This document shows, piece after piece, positions 49,701 to 61,700 of a stretch of 64,000 nt of DNA; the stretch's first letter is position 1; each line of letters opens with the position of its first letter. The stretch covers positions 150,230,149 through 150,294,148 of the forward strand of contig NW_023603184.1 of the NCBI RefSeq assembly GCF_014898055.3, read 5' to 3'. The stretch is from Talpa occidentalis (lineage: Eukaryota > Chordata > Mammalia > Eulipotyphla > Talpidae). Below the pieces are notes generated by a model that had not been told where the DNA came from, ran no database searches, and saw only the letters and a program-made list of their open reading frames with translations. Made by a program: the position numbers and the translations under genes.

Positions 49701-52700
49701 CTCCTCTCCCTGCCTCGTACCCCGCCTCTCCCCTCCCCTCCCAGCCGCGAGGCCGGGCAGCATTGGGTACAACGCGAGGCAGGTGCCCCCGACCGCTGTG
49801 GACCCCGTCCCACCCAGAGGGCAGGCCCTCGGTGGGGCTGGGGACTTTTGGGGGGATGTAACTTCTCAGCAGCCAGGGCTCCCACTGTTTTCTGGTTCAG
49901 GGCACCAGACGCAAATGGGGGACAGGACAGAGGAAACACTAAGCCTTGGGCACCAGAGCTGCTGACCACACCCCCTGCTGACCACACCCCCTGCTGACCA
50001 CAACACGAGCCTCACGCCTTGGCCCTGGACACGGCAGCATTTCAGAGACTGTGCCCGGGGCACAGAGCCTGCGGCCATGCTCCCCCCGGACCCAGAAGGA
50101 GCGGGTGGACAGCTGCGGGCGTCAACCGCCTCCCTGCAGCTCCCATGGGGAAGTTCGATGTGGGGGGCGGGGCGCGGGCTGAGCTCCAGGTTAAATCCGC
50201 CCTGCTCTGAACCTTTACCTCAGCCCCAAACACAAATCTCTGTAGGCCGAGAAACACACATTACGGACACCCTACAGCCCACAGCCCAGACAAGTCACCC
50301 AGCTGTTTCCAAGGAACAGGAGCCAAAGAACTCTCCCCTCACCTGGGCGCCCGGGCGGGCCCAGAACGGGCTGCAGCCTGCCCACCTCCTGGCGGTTGAG
50401 CTGGATCACCCGCTCCGAGACCACCTGCTGGATGGACTCCAGCCTGCGGAAGTCGGGAATGGCCACGGCGAAGTCAGGGATGAAGGAGATGGTCTGCATC
50501 TCTGTGATGTCGGCGTTGCCGATGCCGATGCCGATGGGCACCGCCCCGCCCTGCTTCAGGACTATGGAGGGGGCCAGCACGTCGTCCCCAGACCGGTCGG
50601 CCGTGAGGACAATCAGGAGCTGGGGGACGCCCTCTTCGATCCTGCTTCCCGCAGACTCGACCAGGATATTCTGCAGGACGAAGCTGAGGGCGGCCCCGGT
50701 GTTGGGGGTCGGCCCGCCCAGCAGGGTCAGCCGGCGGATGGCGCTGATGACACTCTGCTGGTCCATGTAGGAGTTCAGGTAGAACTCGGGCCTGGTCCGG
50801 TCGCTGTACTGCACCACGGCCACGCGGACACGGTCCCGGCCCACGTCCAGGCTCTCCACCACCCTCTGGACGAACTCCTTCAGCAGGGAGAAGCCGCCCC
50901 TGACGCCCTCCGAGCCGTCGATCAGAAACACCACGTCCTTCTCACCTGAAACTGGGGGCAGGGACAGCCTGGTGACTGGCTCTGGGGATAGAGGGACGCA
51001 CGTGCCCGTGGTGCAGCTGGATAGCGCCCCCCCAGGTAGGCGTTCCCCAGCCCCGGAGCCTGGAGAGGGACTCTGCAGGCGTGATTAAGGCCTGGGGGTT
51101 ATCCCAGACGATCCAGGTGGACCCAGGCTAAGGGAGCCTCATGAAAAGGGAGACACAGGGATCAGAATCAGAGAAAGACGATATAAGGACAGAAGCAGAG
51201 GTCGAGAAGAGAGAGCCCGCCGCCCTGCCGCCCGTGACAGTGGAGCAGGGGCCGTGAGCCACGAGCACCAGCGGCGCTGGAAGCAGCGAGAAAGGGGCGA
51301 TCTGCCGGGACCGCCGGAGGGACCAGACTTCACTCCCCGGAAACTGGTTCTGGATTTCTGACCTCTAAAACTGCAAGAGAAATTCAGTGTGGTTGAGAGC
51401 TACCTTCGCGGGGTAATTTCTTACAGCAGCGATATGAACCAGCGTGCTGACAGACGGGAGCGAGGAGGGATGCGTGGGTGGATGTGTGCTTGGATGGAGG
51501 GATGCATGGATGCATTGAAAGACAGGCAGACAGATAAACATTGCCCTTTTCCCTTAGAATTTTTCAATGCTTGAAGTTTGGTTAACTTTTAAAAAGGTAC
51601 TCAGACACCGCCTGAGCAGGCTGGCGCGCGAGGAGCGGCAGAGGCGGCAGAGGCCCCGGGTGTTAGAGGCGCGGGTCCCGAGCCACGCCCTGCCCGTCAC
51701 AGCGGTCGGCAGGTGTCTGGGCGGCCGTCCGCGGCCAGGAGGAGAAGCCGAGCGCCCAGCAGAGGACCTGGGGCCTCGGTTCTCAGTTGAAAGGATTTTA
51801 AGTGAAGTCCAGGACTCCTCACAGCATTTTCTCCCCAGGTGGGGAGGGTTTAAACACAGAACCGCGGCAGCGCGGGTCAGCAGTGGGAAATCTTAATGCG
51901 GCATTTATCATGGGGTTTACCTGCCTCTCGTCACGCCTTGTGTTCTTAGTAAATGTAGTGAACAAATTCTAATCCTATTTTGATACCCACTTAAAATAAG
52001 GCATTGGGGGAATATGAAGATGAACCCTCTCTGCTCTAATTTATCCACATTATATAACTTGACGCATATAATAGCGTTTTTCCAAAAAGGACCTTTAGCT
52101 GTTGATCATCTAATTCTTTACGATGAGGCCTTTAGCTGTTGATAGGATCTGCTGAGGTTCTTAAAAATAATCACCCTGCGGCCTCCCCTGGTGGCACAGC
52201 GGTTGAGCGCTGGGTTGCGAAGCTGCCCGCAGCCTCTGCAGCGCCGGTTCGATCCCCGGCCGCCGAGCGAGGGTCCCACATGGCGCGCAGACCTCTCCTG
52301 CCGCCCGCTGCTCCCCTCAGCAGTGTACCTCGGTCCTTCTGCCTGTTCTGTTCCCCGCTCTGGCTCTGGTGAATTCTCTCGCCCTCCCGCGCTTCTGACG
52401 GTCCCCAGTGCTTGTATAAATAAATAAATATATCTTTAAAAAAAAAAATCACCCTGATTCTCCTGGTTTGCCCCAGAGAGCAGAAGAGTCAGAGTGGAGA
52501 AAGGAGAGCATGACCCCCGCTCCTGCAGAAACCACCCCCCGCTCTCTGCCTTCCCAGGGGACCCACCGAGGTCTCCCTGCACCAGCCACCGTCAGCCCAC
52601 GCCAGGGAGCAGCTCCCCACCGCGGCCATACCTGGCGTCGCCGCCCCATTGTGCACGGACTTCAGGAGGTTGACGATCTGTGGCTGAAGCTCTCCGATCT

Positions 52701-55700
52701 TGGGGAGCGACTCCGCGGCCAGGATGAAGGCGGGGGACAGCACGACGAGCTCCAGCTCGGCGGGGTCCGCGCTCTTGGCCTGCAGGACGAAGGGCACCAC
52801 GCCGCTCTGCTTCAGCCTCCTGGCCGGCTCCTCCACGTGGTCCGAAGCCTTCCCGGCCACCAGCAGCACCAGCAGCTGCAGCACCCCGTCCTCCGCGCGG
52901 CTGCCAGCCGACGGCACGAAGATGTGCTTCTGCGCGTAGTCCAGCGCCAGGCCCAGGTTGAGCGGTTTGCCCGTCTTAATCTTCATCCTCTTCACCAGGT
53001 TCAGGATCTCGGGCTTGTGCTGGTGCTGGTCGAAGCGGGACTCCACTCTGACGTCGTCGCTGTACTGGGCCACCGCCACGCGGGTCCCGTCCGGCCTCAC
53101 GTCCAGCTCCTCGATGACCTTGTAGAGGAAGTCCCGGACGCCGGGGAACTGGCCCACAAGGTTGGCCGAGCCGTCAAACAGGAAGAGGACGTCCCGCTTG
53201 CTCTCTGCGGGGCGAGCGGACAACACAGTGAGGGTGGGGAGGCAACACACCACAGCGACCTCCCCCTCTCCACCGGCCGGCCAGGCAGCGCCGGCTTCTG
53301 CTGAGCACTGTACCAGCAAGAGAAGGGCCCCCAGCTGCCGGGAAACACCCCCTCAGAGAGAGCACCTTTGCTAAGGGCCGGGACAACCGCAGGAGGCCTG
53401 GAGCTCGCGCTCCACAGAGCAAGGCACAGGAGGCCGGGCTCCGCCCGCAGCGGACAGTTAGGGACGGACCGTGAGCAGTGGTCACAGGCACGGCATTGGA
53501 ACGTGGCCGTTGCTACAGCAATCAACTGCCCTGTGTCTCGGGCACAGTTGCCAAGGGTGAACCAGCCGGGGACACCGAGCTGACCTCCCAGGAGGTTCTC
53601 CAAGAAATATGAGGTGTGGGCTGGCCCCCAGAGTGCCCGAGTGGGACGAGAGCGGAGGGGACGCAGCCCGCAGGGCCGGCCATGTGCCCCAGGAACACTG
53701 TTTTCAGTAGAAACAGGGGTTAGAATTATTCGAATCCGTTTCAACTGGTCCAGACCTGCTGCCCAAGCGTGTGACGTCAGCAAGCTGGTAGGAGGAGCAC
53801 ACCTGCCTCACGGCCACCGGGGTCTGCCGTGGTAACAATTGCACCACGCGCTTCCTGTGGAAGCCGTTTCACGTCACATGGAAACAGAGCCCGGGACAGG
53901 TGGCGCGGCAGGAGCAGCAGGAGCAAAGAAAAGAATGTCCGTGTCTACACGCCCCTGTGCATCGTCACGTATGAAAGGGACCAGCGCTCTCTCTGGGCCT
54001 TGTCGCTCATTCTCATCTCGATTTTCACTCTGGGGTGTTCACAGGAAGGGGGGCAGGGGCGGGTGGCTTCTGAATAAGGGGGGGATAAGACGGCAGAACA
54101 CGAGCTGCATTTTCTGGACTTGCTTCCGTGGGCCAGTCCCGCCTGGGCGGGTGACCAAAGCTTGCTGGTACAGTGTCTCAAGCCCCGGGGCCCCAACCGT
54201 CCTTCCAGCGCACACCCCACTCTGGAGCTCAGGCCGGGCCCCCCGGCCCCCCGGGGACGCTGTCGTGCGGGTTACCTGGCTGGGCGAGGGCCACCTCCTC
54301 CACACCTCCACTAACATACGTGGTGAGGGGCTGAATCAGCTGCTGCGGCAAAGCGGGCAGGGAGCTGAAATCGTCCATGAGGTACACCAGGCTCGGGTTA
54401 AAAGCGATCTGCTCGAGCTCCGCCCTGTCGGCCTGGCGCGCCCCCACGCAGAAGGTGAGCACGCCCGCCCGCGCCAGGGCGTTGGCAGCGTGCAAGTAGG
54501 CGTCCTGGGCCCGCCCGGCCGTGAGCAGGAGCAGCAGCTGGGGCACCTGTTCCCGGATCCTGCTGCCCCCGGCTTCGGTGAAGTGGTTGGCCAGGACATA
54601 GCTCAGGGCCGAGCCGGTGTTCAGGCCCGAGCCCCCCTGGAGCTGCAGCTGCTGCAGGTGGGCGAGCAAGTCTGGCTTTGTCTGGTACTGGTTCAGGGAG
54701 AACTCCGTGGCCGGAGTGTCGCTAAACTGCACTACACCGACGCGGATGCTGTCGCTGCCCACGTCAAGGCTGCTAACTACGCTGGTTACAAAGTCCCGCA
54801 CATAAGGGAAATTGTTCTTTCCCACGTTGAGCGATCCATCCAAAAGAAAGATGATATCCCTTTTGTTTGCGTGAACTGCAGTGGAGCACAGAAAACAAGT
54901 GAGACAGGCACGGAGACCGTCATGTGTGCCCGCGCGGGGACACGCATGCCCGCTTCGGGACAGACGCCAGGAGCGAAGCGTGCCCGCCCTGTGCAGGCCC
55001 GGCTGTGCGCACCCCAGGCGGGGGGTGGGGCGGGCAGGCGTGGCGACAGCCGACGTGACCAGACGAGACAAGTGGGTGCAGAGAGAGTGGACACAGGGCC
55101 GAGGGCAGGAGGTTTGCAGACAACAGAAACGGTCAGAATCCTTGAAACAGACGGAGCCTGGCCTGGAAATGGATTCTACAAGGGTGACGTGGCCGCAAGC
55201 GGTGCCACCTCACTTTCCAATCTGCTGCAGGTGGACACCCGTGAGACTGGCCCTTCCGGGTCCACCTCAAGCACGCCCCGAGAGCGCAGGGGCCACGTCA
55301 GGCAACACTGAGGGCCTCGAGGCTGAAACATCGATAAAGGGGAGCGGTTCTAGCCACGCTCTCACCGGGACCCCCGCCTTCATCTCTACTCAGGGCACGG
55401 CCCGCCCGGCAGCCCTGCAACGCGGGCTCGCGGGCTCCGGGTCAGGAGACTCAAGGAAACACAGAGCCCCTGGCTGTGCGTGAGGTCACGTAGGACAAAA
55501 GAAATTCTCAAATTGGAGCATTTTCCTCAACACATTTAGCACATGCCTGGAAAATCCTTACTCTGCGTTTCTTCCTTAAAGGAACCTTAATTTCACCCTG
55601 CCCCATCAGGGTGAGCTTCGGCTATGGACTTGTGGACTAGAAGTTGGAAGAAGAGGGAGGGAGAGACAGAGAGAGACAAGAGGGGGAGCGTGTTTGTGCG

Positions 55701-58700
55701 CCGGCTCATGCACCCTATAACCCTAAAACCTTTGGGTGGCACCGAGGCGGAGAAGTGCGAGCCGCAGCGTTCATCTCCACTAAGGACAGAGGGCCGAGGT
55801 GCCCCGATCGGGGAGCCCCCAAGCACTGCAACTTCTTAAAAAATGACTGCACTGACCGCCCTGCTCTGAGGGCTGGACAGACGGGCGGCTGCGTGTCAGC
55901 ACCTGACCCCGGCCCTGCCTTCCCATGAAGCCAACCCCTTCAGACAGGGGCCAGGGGCGCGTCCTCGCTGGCCAGGTCTGGGTCACTTGGAAGTGGACCC
56001 TCAGCTCAGGGAAGGAGAGCAGGGCTGCCTCTTGGGGGCGGGAGAAGGAAGCTGCACCCCACAGGAGTGGAAGGTCCCAGCATCTGGCAAAGGGGTCAGA
56101 AGGAAACAGCCCGGCCAGCGCTGCAGAGGTGGGGCTCCCGGGGCCTGCAGTTCCTCGGACACCCTCCTTCTGGGACCTCAGTCTTGCCCTGATTGTATCA
56201 TATGGTGTTTTAAGTCATAGAATTCGCGGTTGGGAAGGGGGCGGGGTCACAGGAAAGGGGCGCAAACCCCGCGGGGGCTGCTGCTTTGGTCACTCGGCGC
56301 ATCCCTTGGCTGAAACAGAGCTGTCCTGTCGCGCCTCCAGCGCGGCCCCACCTACCTTCCGTGGTTCCAGAGAGGGTCCTCAGGGGCGCCAGCAAGTTGG
56401 GCAGCAAGCCCTGCAGGGGCGCGGCCCGGAACTCGGCGGGGACGAACACCAGGGACGGGTCGAAGGCGATCTCCTCCAGCTGCGCCTGGTCAGCGGCCTT
56501 GCTCCCCACGGCGAAGGTCAGGATGCCGCTGCGCTTCAGCTCCTGGGCCGGCCGGCTGACCTCGTCCTGCGACCGCCCGCCCGTGATGAGCACCAGCAGC
56601 CTGGGCACCCCCTCGGCGGCGCGGTAGCCGGTGGCGCCGGTGAACAGGTTGCTGCGCACGTAGTCGAGCGCGGAGCCCGTGTAGAGGGCCGGGCTGTCCA
56701 GGGGCTGCATCCGCCGCAGGGCGGCCACCACGTCCCTCTTGGAGGAGTAGTTGTTGAAGTAGAACTCGGGCCGCACGCTGTCTCCGTACTGCGCCACGGC
56801 CACCTGGATGAGGTCCTGGCCGATCTCCAGCTTCTGCACCACTCGGATGATGAACTCCCGGATGGCGTTGAAATTGAGGGGCCCCAGAGCTGCCGAGCCG
56901 TCCACCAGGAAAACTATGTCCCTCTTGTTCACCTCGATGACTGTGGGCAGCAACGCGAGAAGGTGAGTGCAAGGCCTTAGTGCGCGCTCCGCTAGCCCCG
57001 CGCCCCACCCCCTGGGCCCCCCGGCCCCGCCTGCCCCAGGCGGGGCACCCCAGGGAGACGGTCACGCCTGTGTTAGTCACGGCCCGCCCTCCCCCACCCA
57101 CTACTGCTCTCTTTTACAAAACTGTCGCCCAGAGAGGAACCCCATTCTAGTAGGGTGCGCTCAGCCCACGTGGGCTTAGAGGCCAGGCCGGGGCGGCCCC
57201 CCATGCGCCCCTCGGCCCCGGCTCCCATCCACACGCACTGGCGGGGCGTGCACAACCGCGCGAGCATAAGCGCCCCCTTCCCTCAGTCTGTTTCCCACAT
57301 CTTGATTTTTCAGAGAAGAAAACCAATTTCTTGATCTCATAAAATTTATAAAAAGGAAGGCAGCTTCAAAACCAGCAAGTGACACAAAGCCCTTTCCAGA
57401 AACAGACTCGCGTGGGCGTCTGTGGTTGCACCCCCAGACTGGCCTGCCTGGACCCCCATGGGGCAGCCTCGTCAGTTGGCCACATCCTGCTGGCAGTGAG
57501 GCCCGGGGTACCATGGGGCCGGGGGCGGGAGGAGGGAGGAGAGCGACCACCCGCGGGGCCTGGGCCTCTGCCCTTAGGGGAGCGTTAGGGCGAGCAGGCA
57601 GCTCTGCCCCTGCAATCAGGTCGTGGGGGCATGGGGGACGGTGCATGGGGGAGCGCGTGGGAACAGAGGTGTGGGGGTGCGGTGTGGGGATGTGGTGTGG
57701 AGTGGGGCAGGGGCATGGAACAGAGGTGTGGGGGGCAGAGATATGGGGGGGCTTGGGGATACGTTTGTGGGGGCAGGTGGGGAGCCACGGGGGTGGAGGT
57801 GTGGGGCGGGGCCGGGGAGCTGGGGGCTGGGGAAGGCAGGGACATGGGGGCGCAGGGGAGCAGGTGTGGAGGTGGGCGCGGGGGGGAGGTGTGGGGCGGC
57901 CCAAGGGCTCCCTCGGTGGACGGTCAGCGGGGGGCGTCAGCCCTGGCGGTGTTCATGTGCCGGTGGACGCCTCCTCTCAGGAGCTCGCCCCTGAGAGCCA
58001 CAGCGTCTGGGTGGGGCTCTGACCCCAGCGGTGGAGCTCGGGGCTTCCTGGCCCTCGGGGTCGGCACAGCCACCCGCTGACACAGGGGTCCTGGGCTGGG
58101 TGCTGACCGGTGCCAGGGCCACGGTCTCCTGCCCCTCGCTGGCCAAGTCCACGAGAAGGACCACAGAGAGCAGCCGCCGGCCAGCCCCAGCGGCGCCCGA
58201 GACACCGCCCCCCGTGGGTCGGGAGCCGCCCAGGCCCGTCCTTGCCAGGTGGTGACACAGGACCAACAGCTGCGCTTCCAGCCACCGCCCCAAGCCTGAT
58301 GCGCAGCTCCTGGCTGAGGGGCGCCCGTCCCGCCCCAGCCTGGTGAGGACCCATCTGGAGCGAGTCAGCCCCCTGTTAAGTGGCAGCAACAATCTGGGGA
58401 GACCGCGAGGCCCGGCCTCGGCCAGCAGGGCTCAGTCACGTGGCGGCCAGAAGCAGACGCAGGTCACAGCGCCCTGGGCACGGGAAAGCCTGGGCCAGAG
58501 CGAGGAACTTTCTAGGAATGCAAGTGCCGCCTCTAGTGTCTTTTTAAAATGCGGCTCATTCCCAAGCAGAGCAGGGCCGTGCGGCTGGGCAGGGCAGCCC
58601 TGCAACTGCCTGGAGGTGGCATCTTAAGACAGAGGGGCCTGGGGGCCACGTGCTCGGAATCCGGGGTGGCCACGCCTGGTGGGGAGTGTAGCTTTGTGAG

Positions 58701-61700
58701 CACTGAGGCCTCGTCTGATACAGCCCTCGGCGCCTGCTGACCGGTGGTGACCCCAAGTCGCTGAGCCTTTCCTTGACATCCCACTGTCACCATGGCAATG
58801 TCCCTCGGGGCTTCCTTCCCTCTTGGTTGTCTGTTGACCTTTGATCTTTGCCTTGGCCTCCACTTTGCTGCAGAGAGATCTGGAGGGTGGCTGTGCCACT
58901 CGTTGGGGGTCCAGCCTGCGCCAGAGCCCCGTCCAGCAATGGTGGCCGTGAGCGGTTCCTGCGGAGCCCAGCTGAGGCCGACGTGTGGGGCAGGAGCAGG
59001 GAAACAGCGCTAGGGAGCAGTTTTTACCACCTCCTCCCACCCACAGCCTGACGATGCAGTCCAAGGATGGGCCTCCATGGCCAGGACAGACGCCCAGATG
59101 TGGGGAGACACGGAAGCGGGTGGAGCAGGAACCCCGGGGGGGTGCTGAGACGCACAGAGGCGGGTCCTGGGCAGAAATCCCCTCTGGTTAGGAAGAGGCC
59201 GCTGATGATTTTGACGGAATTCCGAGGAGCGCGTATCAGGTAAAGCACCTCGAGCTGGGCTTCGCCAAACATAACAAGCCCTGAGCACGCTGATGACTCA
59301 AGGAATAATTGAATTACTGACTTTGCTTCGGGCTGGGCCAGGCTCCAGACCCCAGCCTCTCGGGAATCCCGGGGTTCTGGTGTGTAGGATAAGGCAGCTG
59401 TGCCACAATGGCCTCAGCAGGAGACTGGAACCTTGGGGCCCCTGCACCGCCTCCAGGACAGGGACACATCCTGGGCAGAGCCCTCGGGGGGCCGCCCAGG
59501 CCCTCTCACCGCGGCCCCGGGCCGGGATTGGCCGCTGCTCCTCAGGAGGTAGGCCTGAACCCAACAGCACGGTGTCCCCAGGACGCTGCTCCCTGCGGGC
59601 CTTGCAGGCCAGGGGTGCGTGACCATCCCCCCTCCTGTTTCAAACACAGTCTGCCAACCAGTCGCCCACAGTGCTGCCCACTCTGCTCCCTGCTGCCGTG
59701 CTGGGACGCCTGGCTCCAAGGGAGCCCCTTCAGATGTCCCTCGCGCCTGGTCATCTTCATGGCAACGCCCCCTCAGACATGTTGACGAGCCCCCAGGTGG
59801 ACATTAAGTGCTCCGCTCTCTGCCCCCACCGATCCACTGGCCCTCACCGCACAGGCCACAGGGGGAGGGGAGGGGAACCTCCCCGGTGCTCTTGATCGTC
59901 CCCCTTGGCTCCTCGGCAGCGGGGCCCAGGCGTCCTCTCCCTCCATACGCGGTGGAAGCCGCCGGCGGGCAGCCACCGTGGTCATCGAAGTCTTTGCTGC
60001 GATGGTTGCCCAGGCCATGAGTGGCCCCTGCCCAGGCGCCACGAGGACCACGAAGCTGAGGGCTGAGCCCAGAACCAGCCTTCTGAGGAGTCCCAGTGAC
60101 TCTGCCACCCAGAACTGAGCTGGGTATTTCTGGAAAGTGTTGGGGGACACGGAGACCCTAATTGACTAAACGGCACCCGTTGGCCTGACCTGGGTCATGA
60201 ACTTGGAGCCAAATGAAGGGAGAGCAGAGTCTCAGGACACTTTATCAGGTGGGGACATCGTGGACACCCGAGGCCCCCGGTCCGGCTGCACAGAGCCTCG
60301 GCCTTTCTGGTGTGCAGACGGCTGCCCCTCACAGCCAGAGCACTCTCTTCTGGTAGGCAACGCCGGGAAGATGGACCTGGCCCTGCCGCCTCGTGCAGTG
60401 GGTGTTTCTGGCGTCCCTCCAGGGCCCAGAGCCCTGGGCTGACATGACGCTCCTGGGTGTGTGGTGGCGCCTGCGGCTCACGTTCTACTGTTGGCTCTTC
60501 CCGAGCAGAAGCAGCTGGAGGATGTCTGGGACGCCACGTCCCCTCAGAGCCAGCCTGGCTGCGGTGGGCAGCCCCGCAGTCCCCCTGCAGGCCACACCCG
60601 GGAGGACCAGCAGCTCTGCGGGCCTCACTGTCCCCGCGTGGGAAGCTCACCCGCCACCGCCCGCATTCGTGGGGTCGGGATTTGTTGTGTGGTTGGTGAG
60701 TTTCATGTTTTTGAAATGACCCCCATGGGTTGTCCATTTGCGTGGCCATAAGCCCACCTCAAAAGAGCCACTGGGAAGCACAGAGGGCCCCGGGGCCCCC
60801 ACTTGGACGTGGGAGCAGGCGTCCAGCAGCGACTCTCAGGGAGGAGCCACGAGCCACACCCAGCGTGGCAGAGCCCTGAGGCCGCTTTCCAGAGGCGGCT
60901 GACGCACAGAGGACGCAGCCACGGTGACGACACAACCACGGCGACGACGCTCAGTGCCAGCGCATCCTGGATCTCCTGGAGAACTTGAGCTCCGAGCCCC
61001 CCCGACCCCCTGCCCGATTTCAACCGTGGACGACACGTCCAGCAGCCAGTGCTTCTCGGAGGGACTCGGCTGAGGTACTTACAGCTTCTCCCGAGGCCAG
61101 TCATCCTGGTACCCGCTCACTGCGCCCCCCAACGCGCCTCCCCCCGCGGGAGGAGAGGGCATACGTACCTTGTGTGACAATGGTTGGCGGCTGCAGCACA
61201 ATGTGCCTTTGGGCCACTCCGACAATGTAGGGCAGTAACTGCTCCTGGAGCTCCCCCAAGCTACGGAATTCCGGGACCGTGAACACCAGGTTGTCATTGG
61301 TGGCCACGTGCTGCAGCTCTGCCCTGGAGGCGGCCTGGGCTCCGAGGCCGAACGAGAACACACTAGCCTGCTTCAGGGCCACCACCCCGTCGTGGATCTC
61401 GTCACTAGAGGGCCCGGCACTAATGAGGACCAGCACCTGGGGAACCCCTTCCTCCACGCGGCTGCCCCCCACCCGGGTGAAGTGGTTCTCCACCACGAAC
61501 TCAAGGGCCTGGCCGATGTTGGCCAGCTCCCCGCCAGCGAACCCCAGGGCCTTCACTGCATCCAGAACCTGCGCCTTGGTGGGGTAGGTGTCCAAGGAGA
61601 ACATGGTTCTGGGCTCATCGCTATACTGGACCACCCCCACTCGGGTCTGCTGAGGTCCGACCGAGAGTCTCTCAAGGAGATTTACAAGGAAGTCACGAAT

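Larger units (their letters stand above)
41097..56355 (-). other. COL6A3: Introns 5-13 of COL6A3 (between the N8 and N1 exons)
   Basis: The non-coding gaps are 54876-56355, 53205-54275, 50952-52631, 48628-50342, 46683-48021, 44716-46067, 43458-44115, 41962-43119 and 41097-41882. Three hold SINEs (45735, 46917, 52179). Two hold short tandem repeats (41983-42140, 43526-43612). A 16-base unit containing CTGCTGACCACA is repeated three times at about 49960-50002. AT-rich unique stretches occur at 51900-52110. I saw nothing else recognisable. Confidence 0.8.

Noticed and set aside
50077..50949. 290-residue plus-strand frame, and similar ones at 47717-48655, 52468-53304, 46021-46830 and 55925-56980
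   Set aside because: All lie opposite N-domain exons and share the same His/Leu/Asp/Gly-rich composition, a typical antisense reading of vWA coding sequence.
53839..55311. 490-residue plus-strand open frame opposite the N7 exon
   Set aside because: It is the antisense shadow of exon 6, whose minus-strand product is a recognised vWA domain; GC-rich third positions keep the opposite strand open.
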